From positions 1 through 36,057 of IMG/VR virus record IMGVR_UViG_3300029309_000124: a stretch of 36,057 nucleotides of DNA; one strand, written 5' to 3'. Positions 1-8,309 of the stretch are shown one piece after another. Numbering within the stretch: position 1 is the stretch's first letter; every line of letters starts with the position of its first letter. A program made the position numbers and the translations under genes. Source of the stretch: a virus. The notes below the pieces were generated by a model. It saw only the letters and a list, made by a program, of their open reading frames with translations. It was not told the origin of the DNA and did no database searches.

Positions 1-614
1 ATGTTGTCAAGTGGAAAGAGTAACTTTTCTGAACTATCTTCTAAATGTCCGAGTCCGAGAGTAGTTATCCTAGATATCTCCTTCGAGGTATGATGTTCGC
101 CAAAGACTGGATCAACATTTTTAGAAAAGTTATTCATGTGTAACGCTGAATAGTAATAGTGGTTTACTTGATCATAATACTCCTTGATTGAGCCATGACC
201 AAAATTCTCTAGTGTTAACTCATTATCAAATAGGATCATTTCATCTATCATACCGGAACGAGTAAATTCTTGTAGCACGTTAAAGTGTACTCGGTTTCTT
301 TTCTTGGCCTCCGAGGAAAGATAATCAAGTTCCGGCACTATATAACAAACTGTCGTTCTAAGCTCCTTGAGAGGCTCTAGAATGCGTAGAATAGCACCAG
401 ACACCTTACCACTACCGCACGTAATTACAAGGGCTTCTTTGTGCTTTTTTGACCATGTTTTTGGTGGCTTATATTCTATCTGATCATAGCCTTCAACGGT
501 TTCACACTTATCAATGCCTTTTCCTCCATCAAGAAGAACAACTTGATATGTCTTGTGTTTTTTAAACAGTTTTGCAACAGCACAACCAGCGTTTCCAAGT
601 CCGATAACTACCAT
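1..614 (-). CDS. Divergent tubulin/FtsZ-like protein, 3' end outside the window
   Basis: The frame is open from the ATG at 614 to the window edge: 204 residues visible, C-terminus missing. GGAGAAG precedes the ATG, which overlaps the polymerase stop (ATGGTAG), so the two are translationally coupled. The sequence follows FtsZ/tubulin order: 'VVIGLGNAGCAV' (3-14) as the T1-loop region; 'ALVITCGSGKVSGAIL' (61-76) where FtsZ has its GGGTGTG loop; 'TTVCYIVP' (87-94) for the next strand; 'FNVLQEFTRSGMIDEMILFDNELTLE' (111-136, in part) matching the FtsZ helix and PND strand; and 'SRITTLGLG' (181-189) at the end of the GTPase domain. The T4 loop is degenerate, so nucleotide use may differ. A plain Rossmann dinucleotide-binding protein (GLGNAG) is the alternative. 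Confidence 0.6.
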   Translation of the reverse strand, partial: MVVIGLGNAGCAVAKLFKKHKTYQVVLLDGGKGIDKCETVEGYDQIEYKPPKTWSKKHKEALVITCGSGKVSGAILRILEPLKELRTTVCYIVPELDYLSSEAKKRNRVHFNVLQEFTRSGMIDEMILFDNELTLENFGHGSIKEYYDQVNHYYYSALHMNNFSKNVDPVFGEHHTSKEISRITTLGLGHLEDSSEKLLFPLDN

Positions 615-1795
615 TCTAACTTCTCCATGCTTCCAAGGTCTCTACCAATGTGGACAGAGGACATAAATTGTCCGAGTTTTGTATCTTCAAAGATCTCTTT
701 TAACTGTGGGATGATTTGACGATCCTCAAAAGACAAATCAATTATTACACAATCATGAATTGTAAATGCAACATGAGATTTGGTTCCTTTGAGAAATTTG
801 TTAATCTTATTCACCCTATCCATGCAATTATCACTTGACGTGGACTGCAGTAGATAATTTAGTGCGTGAAATCTATCACACTCAATCACTCTCCCGAAGG
901 GAGTACGTATGGCGCCTTCTCTAAAGTATTCTTCCAATACGTTTTCTCGAGAGTAGAAATCTGATTGAATTGTCGTTGATCTTTCATTATACAACCAAGC
1001 AAAGAATCTAGTCTTGGCATCTTCTCTTGTTCCTTTTTTAAAGATTTCTTTTCTGTTGAACTCATGTATATCCTCCTGGGGTTGGTTTTGTTTTGATAGC
1101 GAAATCAGTGTTCTAATCTCGGCAGCATTGAAATCTAATTCAATAAAGACATCGTTCGTTGGTCTTACGATGTCTTTTAGCTCTGTTTTTAGGTTCATTA
1201 TAGGAAAAGAACCGGGTTTTGTGGTTAATCGACCGGTTACAGAGCCAAACAGGTCATAGTTTACAAAAATATTTTTTTGTTCTCCAAAGTTTTTCCAAAG
1301 AGTGCGTGCCTTAAAGTCTGTGTTCTTGTAGTTGTACAATTTATGCTTGTTGATGTTAAGCTTTCTCTCCGAAATGTCCTGTATTGTCCGGTATGTGTCG
1401 TGCAAATGTCTATAGTTACTTGGTTTCTCGTAATTATCTCGAATCCATTCGCAAATATCATTTCTGCACTCATAATAGTGCTGTAGATGTTTGTCCGGCA
1501 CTAAATCATAAAAACAAATGTCCGATAAATTTATTTTTGCTTGCCTAAACGAGTTGAAATGACCTCTGATTTTCTTTTCTGAGTTTTCGTATCTCTTTTT
1601 CAAGTGTTCAGGGCATACATCGGTTATATTCTTGCCTTGCACCCATAAATAAAAATATGTAATGTCTTTTTCGCTGAGCTTTTCGTTATAGTTCCAAGTG
1701 TGCGAAAGCTTTTTTGGAAAGTTTTCATAATAAAATTGTCCTTCTGCGTAAATCGCAAAGCATTCACGCTTATCATCCATGACCTGAAAGATCAT
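608..1795 (-). CDS. Minimal family-A DNA polymerase core (PolA-like, no exonuclease domain)
   Basis: A 395-residue protein with the family-A polymerase motifs in order: 'GSVTGRLTT' (184-192); motif A 'DFNAAEIR' with Asp221, Glu226, Arg228; motif B (O-helix) with Arg257, Lys261, Phe265 and Tyr269 in the canonical R-x3-K-x3-F-x3-Y spacing; 'RTPFGR' (297-302); motif C 'IHDC' with His347 and Asp348. E. coli Pol I motif C is HDE, so the Glu is Cys here, but both metal-binding Asp residues are kept. No 3'-5' or 5'-3' exonuclease domain fits in the N-terminal 180 residues. Pol I has 928 residues and T7 polymerase 704. It starts at ATG with GGAGG upstream, sits behind baseplate genes, and overlaps the tubulin-like gene by 7 nt. 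It is probably active in a special synthesis or repair task. Confidence 0.88.
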   Translation of the reverse strand: MIFQVMDDKRECFAIYAEGQFYYENFPKKLSHTWNYNEKLSEKDITYFYLWVQGKNITDVCPEHLKKRYENSEKKIRGHFNSFRQAKINLSDICFYDLVPDKHLQHYYECRNDICEWIRDNYEKPSNYRHLHDTYRTIQDISERKLNINKHKLYNYKNTDFKARTLWKNFGEQKNIFVNYDLFGSVTGRLTTKPGSFPIMNLKTELKDIVRPTNDVFIELDFNAAEIRTLISLSKQNQPQEDIHEFNRKEIFKKGTREDAKTRFFAWLYNERSTTIQSDFYSRENVLEEYFREGAIRTPFGRVIECDRFHALNYLLQSTSSDNCMDRVNKINKFLKGTKSHVAFTIHDCVIIDLSFEDRQIIPQLKEIFEDTKLGQFMSSVHIGRDLGSMEKLEW

Positions 1796-1840
1796 ATTGC
1801 CTCCGTTTTGTGTCCTAAAATGAATGTATCACGATTGGAT

Positions 1841-3040
1841 TTATAAGTCAAGGTCTTTTTGTTGTTTTTTTAGTAATTCTGATAGTGTTCCCGATTTTTC
1901 CAAGTATCGTGCTCGAAATTGATCATCTATGTACTGAACTGCTTGCTGTTGATTGATTTTTGCTAATCGAAGTGCAGTTTGGATCACTATATTTAATTCC
2001 GCGTCTGTGTATGTTGATTGTTCTTCTATATTCCTTATTATAATATATAATTTAATAATATTATTATTATATAATTCTATGTTTGTTATTCTGGTTCTTT
2101 TAATTACTTCAGACCTTATGTTATTACCACAAACAATTGTATTTCTTTTTAGATTATTAACATTAACAAAATAATTGTAATCTTGAAATAATAAATCTTT
2201 AATAATATCAATATCTTGTAAGGCAATTCTATTATATTGTTTTGAAAAAACAGAATTAACAGTTGACAAGTTATATTTTCCACGATATAATTTCATGGTG
2301 GGATTTTGTAAGTCTGCAACGATAACAAACGGAACTCTTTTGTTAATACTAAAGCCGTACTGTTTAGCTAAGTTCAGATAGTAACCAAATGATAGGCTAT
2401 CCAAAAAAGAACTTTGCTTTTGTTCATCGTCATCATACGGAAGCCCTGCTATGTCCAATGCTAAACCAGAGTAAAATATACTGCTTTTGTTGGACTTCAT
2501 AAAATTAGAGTAAGATAGTGGAAAAGCACCCTTCATTCTCTCCATAAAAAGGACTAACTCATGCAAATAATCTTCAAAAGAATTAATTCTGTCTTTAACT
2601 TTTGGTAAATGACCAACGGAAAAAGTTGAAATCAACTCATCAACATACTGATTGTATGCAATGCGAGGATTAGAATATCCTTTAACTGGTCGTAGGGTTG
2701 ATAAAAACGGATCTTCATTATCAATAAGACCCAGACGGCAAGCTTGTATGTAATGTTGCTCAAAGTCATTAAAAGCATCAACAACAAAATTCATCGCTGA
2801 TATTTCATTTGTTGTGTTATTGGAGGAAAGAATAGGTTTAATAAAATCAGTAATAGGCTCAGCAGCATTTAGTTGTCTATCAACTCTACCATAATAAGTC
2901 CTCTCAACAAAGTGAAAGTCTACAACCTGCTCAGGTCCAAGGCCACCATTCTCAGGGAATGCCTGGGTATCATACTTTGCTCTTTCAAAAGCTAATCTAG
3001 CGATTGATTTTATTTTATTTTTTCCTTTAAACTCAGACAT
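1841..3040 (-). CDS. Putative baseplate-associated structural protein
   Basis: A 399-residue protein, 3 nt downstream of the giant hub-like gene and thus in the same unit. It is mostly helical with no membrane segment. Segments such as 'VVDFHFVERTYYGRVDRQLN', 'DEDPFLST'-like acidic turns and 'RVPFVIVADLQNPTMKLYRG' give no recognised family. A strongly AT-rich stretch (plus-strand about 2035-2260) encodes an Asn/Ile-rich segment, 'IELYNNNIIKLYIIIRNI'. The C-terminus is a charged helix (SELLKKQQKDLDL). By position it may be a wedge or hub partner, but this is a guess. Confidence 0.72.
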   Translation of the reverse strand: MSEFKGKNKIKSIARLAFERAKYDTQAFPENGGLGPEQVVDFHFVERTYYGRVDRQLNAAEPITDFIKPILSSNNTTNEISAMNFVVDAFNDFEQHYIQACRLGLIDNEDPFLSTLRPVKGYSNPRIAYNQYVDELISTFSVGHLPKVKDRINSFEDYLHELVLFMERMKGAFPLSYSNFMKSNKSSIFYSGLALDIAGLPYDDDEQKQSSFLDSLSFGYYLNLAKQYGFSINKRVPFVIVADLQNPTMKLYRGKYNLSTVNSVFSKQYNRIALQDIDIIKDLLFQDYNYFVNVNNLKRNTIVCGNNIRSEVIKRTRITNIELYNNNIIKLYIIIRNIEEQSTYTDAELNIVIQTALRLAKINQQQAVQYIDDQFRARYLEKSGTLSELLKKQQKDLDL

Positions 3041-3043
3041 TTA

Positions 3044-6000
3044 TTAGTTACCCTCCAAGCTAAAAGTAGTGGCTACCAAAAATAAATCACCAGCTTCACT
3101 TGGTAGCAGATAGGATTCACCGCCGCCTTGTCTAGGATAGCTATAATCATCTCCTATTTGATCTTCTAGAGGTATTGATAAAATGTCCACTTCATTTTTC
3201 ACTTCTGTAAATGCAAACTCCAAAGAAGAAGAGATAGAGTATATGTACCATGTGTTTGGACCCTCTTGTTTGCCGTAAGTTGTAATTTTTCTCGCTTTTA
3301 AGTCATCAGTTGCCCTCATCAATCTAACTCCTATAGGTGCTGAGTATACAAGTCTTTGACCTTGAGAAGCAATGGCTTCCTCGCTGATAGTTGTAGGTCC
3401 CTCATTATCAACTGGTGCTTCTGCAGCAGGCGTTTGGGCTGGGGCTGTTGCTGGTTGCTCTTGTGATGCTGGCGGTTCAGGCGGTGGTGGCAATGGCTCT
3501 GGTGGCTCTGACTCCGGAGCGGGGTTTTCTGTCTCTCCATCTGGAGAGGTATAGTCTTGGTCAGGAGTTGATGTGGGTTGTTGATCTTCCGTTGTAACAT
3601 CATCCGGATCAGACTCAGGACCAAGCTGCTCGTCTAGCTGTGCATCTTTTTGTTCAACTGTAACATCTGTACTCTCAGTTTGAGCCTCTTGTGCAGGTTG
3701 TGCAGCCTGCTCAATCTCTTCTAATGGTATAACTGGTGCTCCTGCTCCTTCAGTAACAAGTCTTGATAGGTCAATTTCAGCAGCTCTAATTGCGGCATTA
3801 CAAAAGTTCTGATCTCTGGATGGTGCCTCTTCAATATCGACATCAGAAGGGGGTATATAGTCTCCGCTTTCGGCAGCTCGGGTTCGACCATCTCCAGAAT
3901 AATACTGTTGTGAGACTACGGTTGTGTTAAAGCTTCCAGGCTTTATTGTTGATTTAACAGATATGATTGTGTGATATCCTCCAAATCCCAGCTTATTAGC
4001 AATACTCTGAGCATCGGTGGGGGATCCCAAATCAGTGCCACCGATACCAAATGGATTAACGTATAGTTCCATACCTGGATAAAATATTGTGTTTCCAACC
4101 ATTTCAATAGTTGTTTTGTATACTGCTGCTAGCTGCAGAATATCAGAAATACCGTTTTGTTGTATAAACCTTGCCTCTCTAATGTATTGCATATCTGTTT
4201 TGTTAAAGTTAACTGTTTTTACAATCCCCTTGTTCTTTCCAATATCTATGTGAAAACACCCTCTTTCTATATCTTGTAAGAACCTACCAGTTCCTTCATG
4301 CCTGGCTGGTTTTCCAACAGGATAAATTATTAATAAATTTGCAATTAGTGTTTCAGCTGGCTTAAATCCATTTAAATCAGGATGATCAACAAGACGACCC
4401 TGTTCATCCATCATTTGTCCAGTAATATCTGCTCCAAAAAATGGTATAGAAGTCGATGTTGATAGGTCTATCGCTAACCTTTCATCTTTAATTGTTGTTT
4501 CAAGTTCTGATTCTAATTTTAAATCTGGGTCAAAAAAGGAAAAGTGTGTGGATTGGAATCTTAATTTCTTTTCTAAATTTCTATTATAGCAATTCTCTAA
4601 CAAGCTTGGTCCAATTAATTTATTGCACAATTCTCTGATAAAGACGAGTATAGGAAACGTTTTTCTAGATGAACCTTTAGCAATAACTTGCTCTGTATAC
4701 CACTCATAAAAATAATCAACAGATACTGGTATGTCTGCGATGTTGATTGATGTTACTTCATCACCTCCCCTAAAGGAGGGGATATCCATGCTTGATAATA
4801 TTATTTTTGTGTTTGGTAATTCTGTAATACCTGGAACTTCAACATTAAGATTATCCAAAATTGTATATAAAAGATCACCAACATAAAAGAAATTTATTTG
4901 ATCTAATCTATCAAATATGTCCAAGTCAGCACCTGGGTCGGCGGCCAATAAATTATTAATAATATTTAATTCATCTTCGTCATTTGCTGCTGCTAGAAAA
5001 TCCGATGGCTGCGTTGATTCATTTATGATTGCTCCACTGGCGCTGGATAGACGAGGTATGTCTCTAAAAAAGCCACGATTTATGAAATCTCTTCTATCAT
5101 TTGGGTTAATATTGAGCGTATGTATTTTTCCATTTTGTATGAGTCTACCGAAGATGGATCTTAACGATAGTGAAATAAGTTGCTCTTCTTCTGCTTCATA
5201 TGCTCTTTTAATCTGATTTAATTCCTCCTGTGTACATGAATCTCTACGAAGTATTTCTATATATTGTTTTAATCTCTGAATTCTTCTTTTGGATATTTCT
5301 GGCGTTGCTAAAGCATCATACCTAAATGACTTAAGAGCTGTTTCAACATATCCTCTATATGAAATAGTTATCTCAACAGTGCCATCATTTTGAATATCAA
5401 TGTCGTGATCAACCATGGTCAATATAAGATTACTATTTGATTTCATAATAGCATCTCTTTTATTTTTTGGAATATTTTTAGGTATAAAATATCCAACTTC
5501 TGCTCGTATAACGTAATAGTCAGGTCTATATTCAAGCCTAGAAATAAAATCATCATTCATCGATTTTTTGCCCGGATCTGGTTGTAATACTAAATCAACA
5601 AATCTATATTTATTTCCGTCATAATCTTTTCTTTCTCTAACAAAATCAGAAAAGGATTGAAAAAATAACTTTAAACTACACTCAATGTCGTTTCTTGATG
5701 TAGCCGGGGTTGTTCCATTAAAAGCAAACGAGAATTCTTTTACACCTGCACCGGAACCTTTATCAAAATTATTTTTAAAAAATGTTGGACCTCTGGTTGA
5801 AAAGTGCCTATTTCTATCAACATCTTCTGTCTGAGAAAACACAAATTCAGTCTCTTTTTCAGCACCAGGCAGTTGTTTGAAAAGTCTAATTTTTGGAACT
5901 AATTTTGCTATCTCTGAGTTTTCTAAATCAAACATTGGAGATAAATCTTTATTAGCCAACATTTTGTTTATTGCTGATAAATTGTTGCCTGGATTTTCAA

Positions 6001-7264
6001 CCATTATAAACCTAGTATCATAGGGCATATTGTTATGATAATCATCGTCAATGTTTAGCAATATATCATCTCTATTAGCTTGTTTTAATTTTTTAATATT
6101 TAACAATAAGGCACACTGTGAAACAATAGATAGATTTGCTTCTCGTTGTTCCCCTGTTAGTTCTTCCTCTGGAGGTATTGTACTGGCTACACCAAGTATA
6201 GAGTTGATTGCTCGATTTTCAGCCTGCTCAACGTTACCACTCAGTAAAGGATCTTCTGGTGGTTCGGTCTCTGCTAGACCCTCTCTTATTAGCTCTATTC
6301 TCCTTGTATCTTCAGAGGTTCTTAAGATCGCCTCATATATTAAATTCGCAGCCTGAGAGACTCTAGTTTGAAAGATGGTGTCCAGGGTTCTTGTGGCTTG
6401 CTGAATGGATCTATTGGCTAAATCTTGCTCTACTTGGTCAGATATAAATAGCTGATATTTCTCTAGTAATACTTGTGGTGTATATTTATCAGGAATCTCG
6501 ACAAGTAGATCATCAAAATTTCGAACCGACACTAAACTTGATCCAATTTGACGGACCTCTTCAGCAAAAGTATCAACAGGTAAAGTAACATCTGTGAGAC
6601 CATCAGCATTGTTGGCTTTTAGTATAATTGTGGCTTCAGGCAAAGCTTGGGCACCTCGAATTCTTCCACCAGTTGCCTCTGATGCTAGAATTCCAGGGTC
6701 TCTGAGGCCGCTAACTTGCCTTGGTAGCGACTCTAGTAATAATTTTTTTAACTGAGCGGTAACGGCGTCATCAAAGTTTGAAGTTAAATAATCATTACCT
6801 ATAATATTAAATAGTGTTAGTCCAAGGTCGGCTAAAGCTTGAGCATCATCCTGTTGCAATATTTGATTTATAATTGTTGCTTTTTCTTCTGGTGCAAGAG
6901 AATAGTCTGGTGCTCCAAGATTAACCGTCGATGCATCAAAAAATCTAGAGTCTCTATCATCCCAAGAAATATTTTCAAAGTCTAAGATGAATTCTTCATT
7001 TTTAAGGTGAGCCAACAACAGGGGATAAAATTCTCTGTCGACTTTTTCCCCATTAAGTGCCTTGGTGTATGTCTCCTCTTTGAATTTATCAAATACTTCG
7101 TCTGGGTTTTTGGTCATGTAATCATATATTGGTAAACCAATAACAGCAGCACCGACAGTAATCCCTGCAAACAGCCCAAGCTTAGTGGCCAAAGCTAACG
7201 TGGTTGTAGCGGCCCCTAATCCTCCCTCGGCTGCTAGGCTTAATCCAACTAGTGCTCCGGACAT
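3044..7264 (-). CDS. Giant putative baseplate/hub structural protein
   Basis: A 1406-residue protein, the largest in the window. Residues 1-50 are hydrophobic (GLFAGITVGAAVIGLPIYDYM), possibly one or two membrane-active helices. A long mixed alpha/beta region follows, with 'PDYYVIRAEVGYFIPKNIPKNKR'-type segments (in part). Residues about 1080-1130 include 'IIYPVGK' and 'YPGMELYVNPFGIGG', a LysM- or hub-like beta region. Residues 1187-1290 are a Pro/Glu/Gln-rich linker (EPLPPPPEPPASQ), then a 116-residue C-terminal domain. Position after tape measure and LysM genes suggests the central hub or a hub-wedge fusion, taking the place of several T4 proteins. No lysozyme motif was recognised. Confidence 0.78.
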   Translation of the reverse strand: MSGALVGLSLAAEGGLGAATTTLALATKLGLFAGITVGAAVIGLPIYDYMTKNPDEVFDKFKEETYTKALNGEKVDREFYPLLLAHLKNEEFILDFENISWDDRDSRFFDASTVNLGAPDYSLAPEEKATIINQILQQDDAQALADLGLTLFNIIGNDYLTSNFDDAVTAQLKKLLLESLPRQVSGLRDPGILASEATGGRIRGAQALPEATIILKANNADGLTDVTLPVDTFAEEVRQIGSSLVSVRNFDDLLVEIPDKYTPQVLLEKYQLFISDQVEQDLANRSIQQATRTLDTIFQTRVSQAANLIYEAILRTSEDTRRIELIREGLAETEPPEDPLLSGNVEQAENRAINSILGVASTIPPEEELTGEQREANLSIVSQCALLLNIKKLKQANRDDILLNIDDDYHNNMPYDTRFIMVENPGNNLSAINKMLANKDLSPMFDLENSEIAKLVPKIRLFKQLPGAEKETEFVFSQTEDVDRNRHFSTRGPTFFKNNFDKGSGAGVKEFSFAFNGTTPATSRNDIECSLKLFFQSFSDFVRERKDYDGNKYRFVDLVLQPDPGKKSMNDDFISRLEYRPDYYVIRAEVGYFIPKNIPKNKRDAIMKSNSNLILTMVDHDIDIQNDGTVEITISYRGYVETALKSFRYDALATPEISKRRIQRLKQYIEILRRDSCTQEELNQIKRAYEAEEEQLISLSLRSIFGRLIQNGKIHTLNINPNDRRDFINRGFFRDIPRLSSASGAIINESTQPSDFLAAANDEDELNIINNLLAADPGADLDIFDRLDQINFFYVGDLLYTILDNLNVEVPGITELPNTKIILSSMDIPSFRGGDEVTSINIADIPVSVDYFYEWYTEQVIAKGSSRKTFPILVFIRELCNKLIGPSLLENCYNRNLEKKLRFQSTHFSFFDPDLKLESELETTIKDERLAIDLSTSTSIPFFGADITGQMMDEQGRLVDHPDLNGFKPAETLIANLLIIYPVGKPARHEGTGRFLQDIERGCFHIDIGKNKGIVKTVNFNKTDMQYIREARFIQQNGISDILQLAAVYKTTIEMVGNTIFYPGMELYVNPFGIGGTDLGSPTDAQSIANKLGFGGYHTIISVKSTIKPGSFNTTVVSQQYYSGDGRTRAAESGDYIPPSDVDIEEAPSRDQNFCNAAIRAAEIDLSRLVTEGAGAPVIPLEEIEQAAQPAQEAQTESTDVTVEQKDAQLDEQLGPESDPDDVTTEDQQPTSTPDQDYTSPDGETENPAPESEPPEPLPPPPEPPASQEQPATAPAQTPAAEAPVDNEGPTTISEEAIASQGQRLVYSAPIGVRLMRATDDLKARKITTYGKQEGPNTWYIYSISSSLEFAFTEVKNEVDILSIPLEDQIGDDYSYPRQGGGESYLLPSEAGDLFLVATTFSLEGN

Positions 7265-7596
7265 TAACTTAACTCCCCAAGGGTGATTCCAAGATCAGTT
7301 GGTATTTTTATTACCGTACCTGGTTCTATCCCAGCCTCAGTTGGTAGATTATTAAATTGAGCTATAAGGTACCACTGTCTTGAATCTCCAAAGAATCTTG
7401 ATGCAAGACTCCAGAATCTATCTCCAGATACCCAAATATGCTCAACATATGGTATTCTTAGTCTCTCCTCATCAGATAGGTTATTAAGAGTTGGAGTAGA
7501 ATATTGTACGATTTCCACAACCCCCCTTTCTTCAAGGGTGTTTTTGTATAAATCGTTTTTGTTTTTTGCTTTAATTCTTTTATTATATCTCGACAT
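7264..7596 (-). CDS. LysM-like baseplate protein, gp53-type
   Basis: A 110-residue protein. The basic N-terminus (MSRYNKRIKAKNKN) is followed from about residue 50 by a LysM-like module: 'VSGDRFWSLASRFFGDSRQWYLIAQFN' (in part), then 'IEPGTVIKIPT'. LysM-like modules occur in the baseplate wedge protein gp53 of T4 and in hub-associated proteins of P2-like tails; they may bind peptidoglycan or other baseplate subunits. The stop shares a base with the next ATG (TAATG), so it is translationally tied to the 1406-aa protein. Confidence 0.75.
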   Translation of the reverse strand: MSRYNKRIKAKNKNDLYKNTLEERGVVEIVQYSTPTLNNLSDEERLRIPYVEHIWVSGDRFWSLASRFFGDSRQWYLIAQFNNLPTEAGIEPGTVIKIPTDLGITLGELS

Positions 7597-7606
7597 TTTT
7601 TATACC

Positions 7607-8299
7607 TTAAAAATTAAAAGGGAATTTCGCTGATGCGTTTTTATTGATCATTTCTTTTGAAGCGGACCTATTACCAAGTTCATGCTCGTGAAGAACATTA
7701 AATTCTACACTCAACTCTATTACTTTTGGGTAAACCTGTCCTTGACCTGCTTCAAACACCCCCATGTCCAAAACTGGGTTCCAAGACAACGAAGACATCC
7801 ATCCAAGAAGACCACCCACCTTAGCACTACCACCACTCAGAGATGAATTTGATATCAGATTTGCATACTTAAGCCTAACCAATGGTGACTTGGACATAAG
7901 TAATGCATTATCATCATTGGTGGTTGTTGTTTCCGTTATTACAATAGCATCACCCTCTCTAGTTTCAGTGTCTGTTATAATATTAGCCGTATAAGATGGA
8001 TACATCATCTGTATAAGTGCCGAACATCGTTGTAGGTTTGACTTAGCATTAGCAAGAGTACCAGCAGGTATACTCCATCCGACAGATATCTTTCTAGTAG
8101 TGCCTTGAAATGTAGCTAATGGATCGTTACGACCATAAACAGCTTCTTCGTTCCAAGTGGATGAAAAGTTCTGGTTAAAAGTATTAAGAAATGCATCAAA
8201 TTCTATTGATTGGTCCAAGTGCAATGCGTAAAATTCTAGTGTCTGTCCTGTGCTTTTAGCATACCCACTCAGGCTACTTGTTGGTTTTGGAAAAGCCAT
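7607..8299 (-). CDS. Probable baseplate tail-tube-cap protein (gp48/gp54-type)
   Basis: A 230-residue protein directly after the tape measure. The segment 'KISVGWSIPAGTLANAKSNLQRCSALIQMMYPSY' (cited in part) and the end 'VIELSVEFNVLHEHELG' suggest a tube-like beta-sandwich protein of the kind found where tube meets baseplate. In T4 this position is filled by gp48 and gp54, which have 364 and 320 residues; this one is shorter. The Thr/Asp-rich stretch around residues 110-130 (TDTETREGDAIVITETTTT) is probably an exposed loop. The identification rests on order and general pattern. Confidence 0.58.
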   Translation of the reverse strand: MAFPKPTSSLSGYAKSTGQTLEFYALHLDQSIEFDAFLNTFNQNFSSTWNEEAVYGRNDPLATFQGTTRKISVGWSIPAGTLANAKSNLQRCSALIQMMYPSYTANIITDTETREGDAIVITETTTTNDDNALLMSKSPLVRLKYANLISNSSLSGGSAKVGGLLGWMSSLSWNPVLDMGVFEAGQGQVYPKVIELSVEFNVLHEHELGNRSASKEMINKNASAKFPFNF

Positions 8300-8309
8300 T
8301 TATAATCTC

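Noticed and set aside
6801-6815. ACTATTTA match inside the 1406-aa gene
   Set aside because: It is deep in coding sequence with no gene start nearby; about two chance matches per strand are expected in the window.
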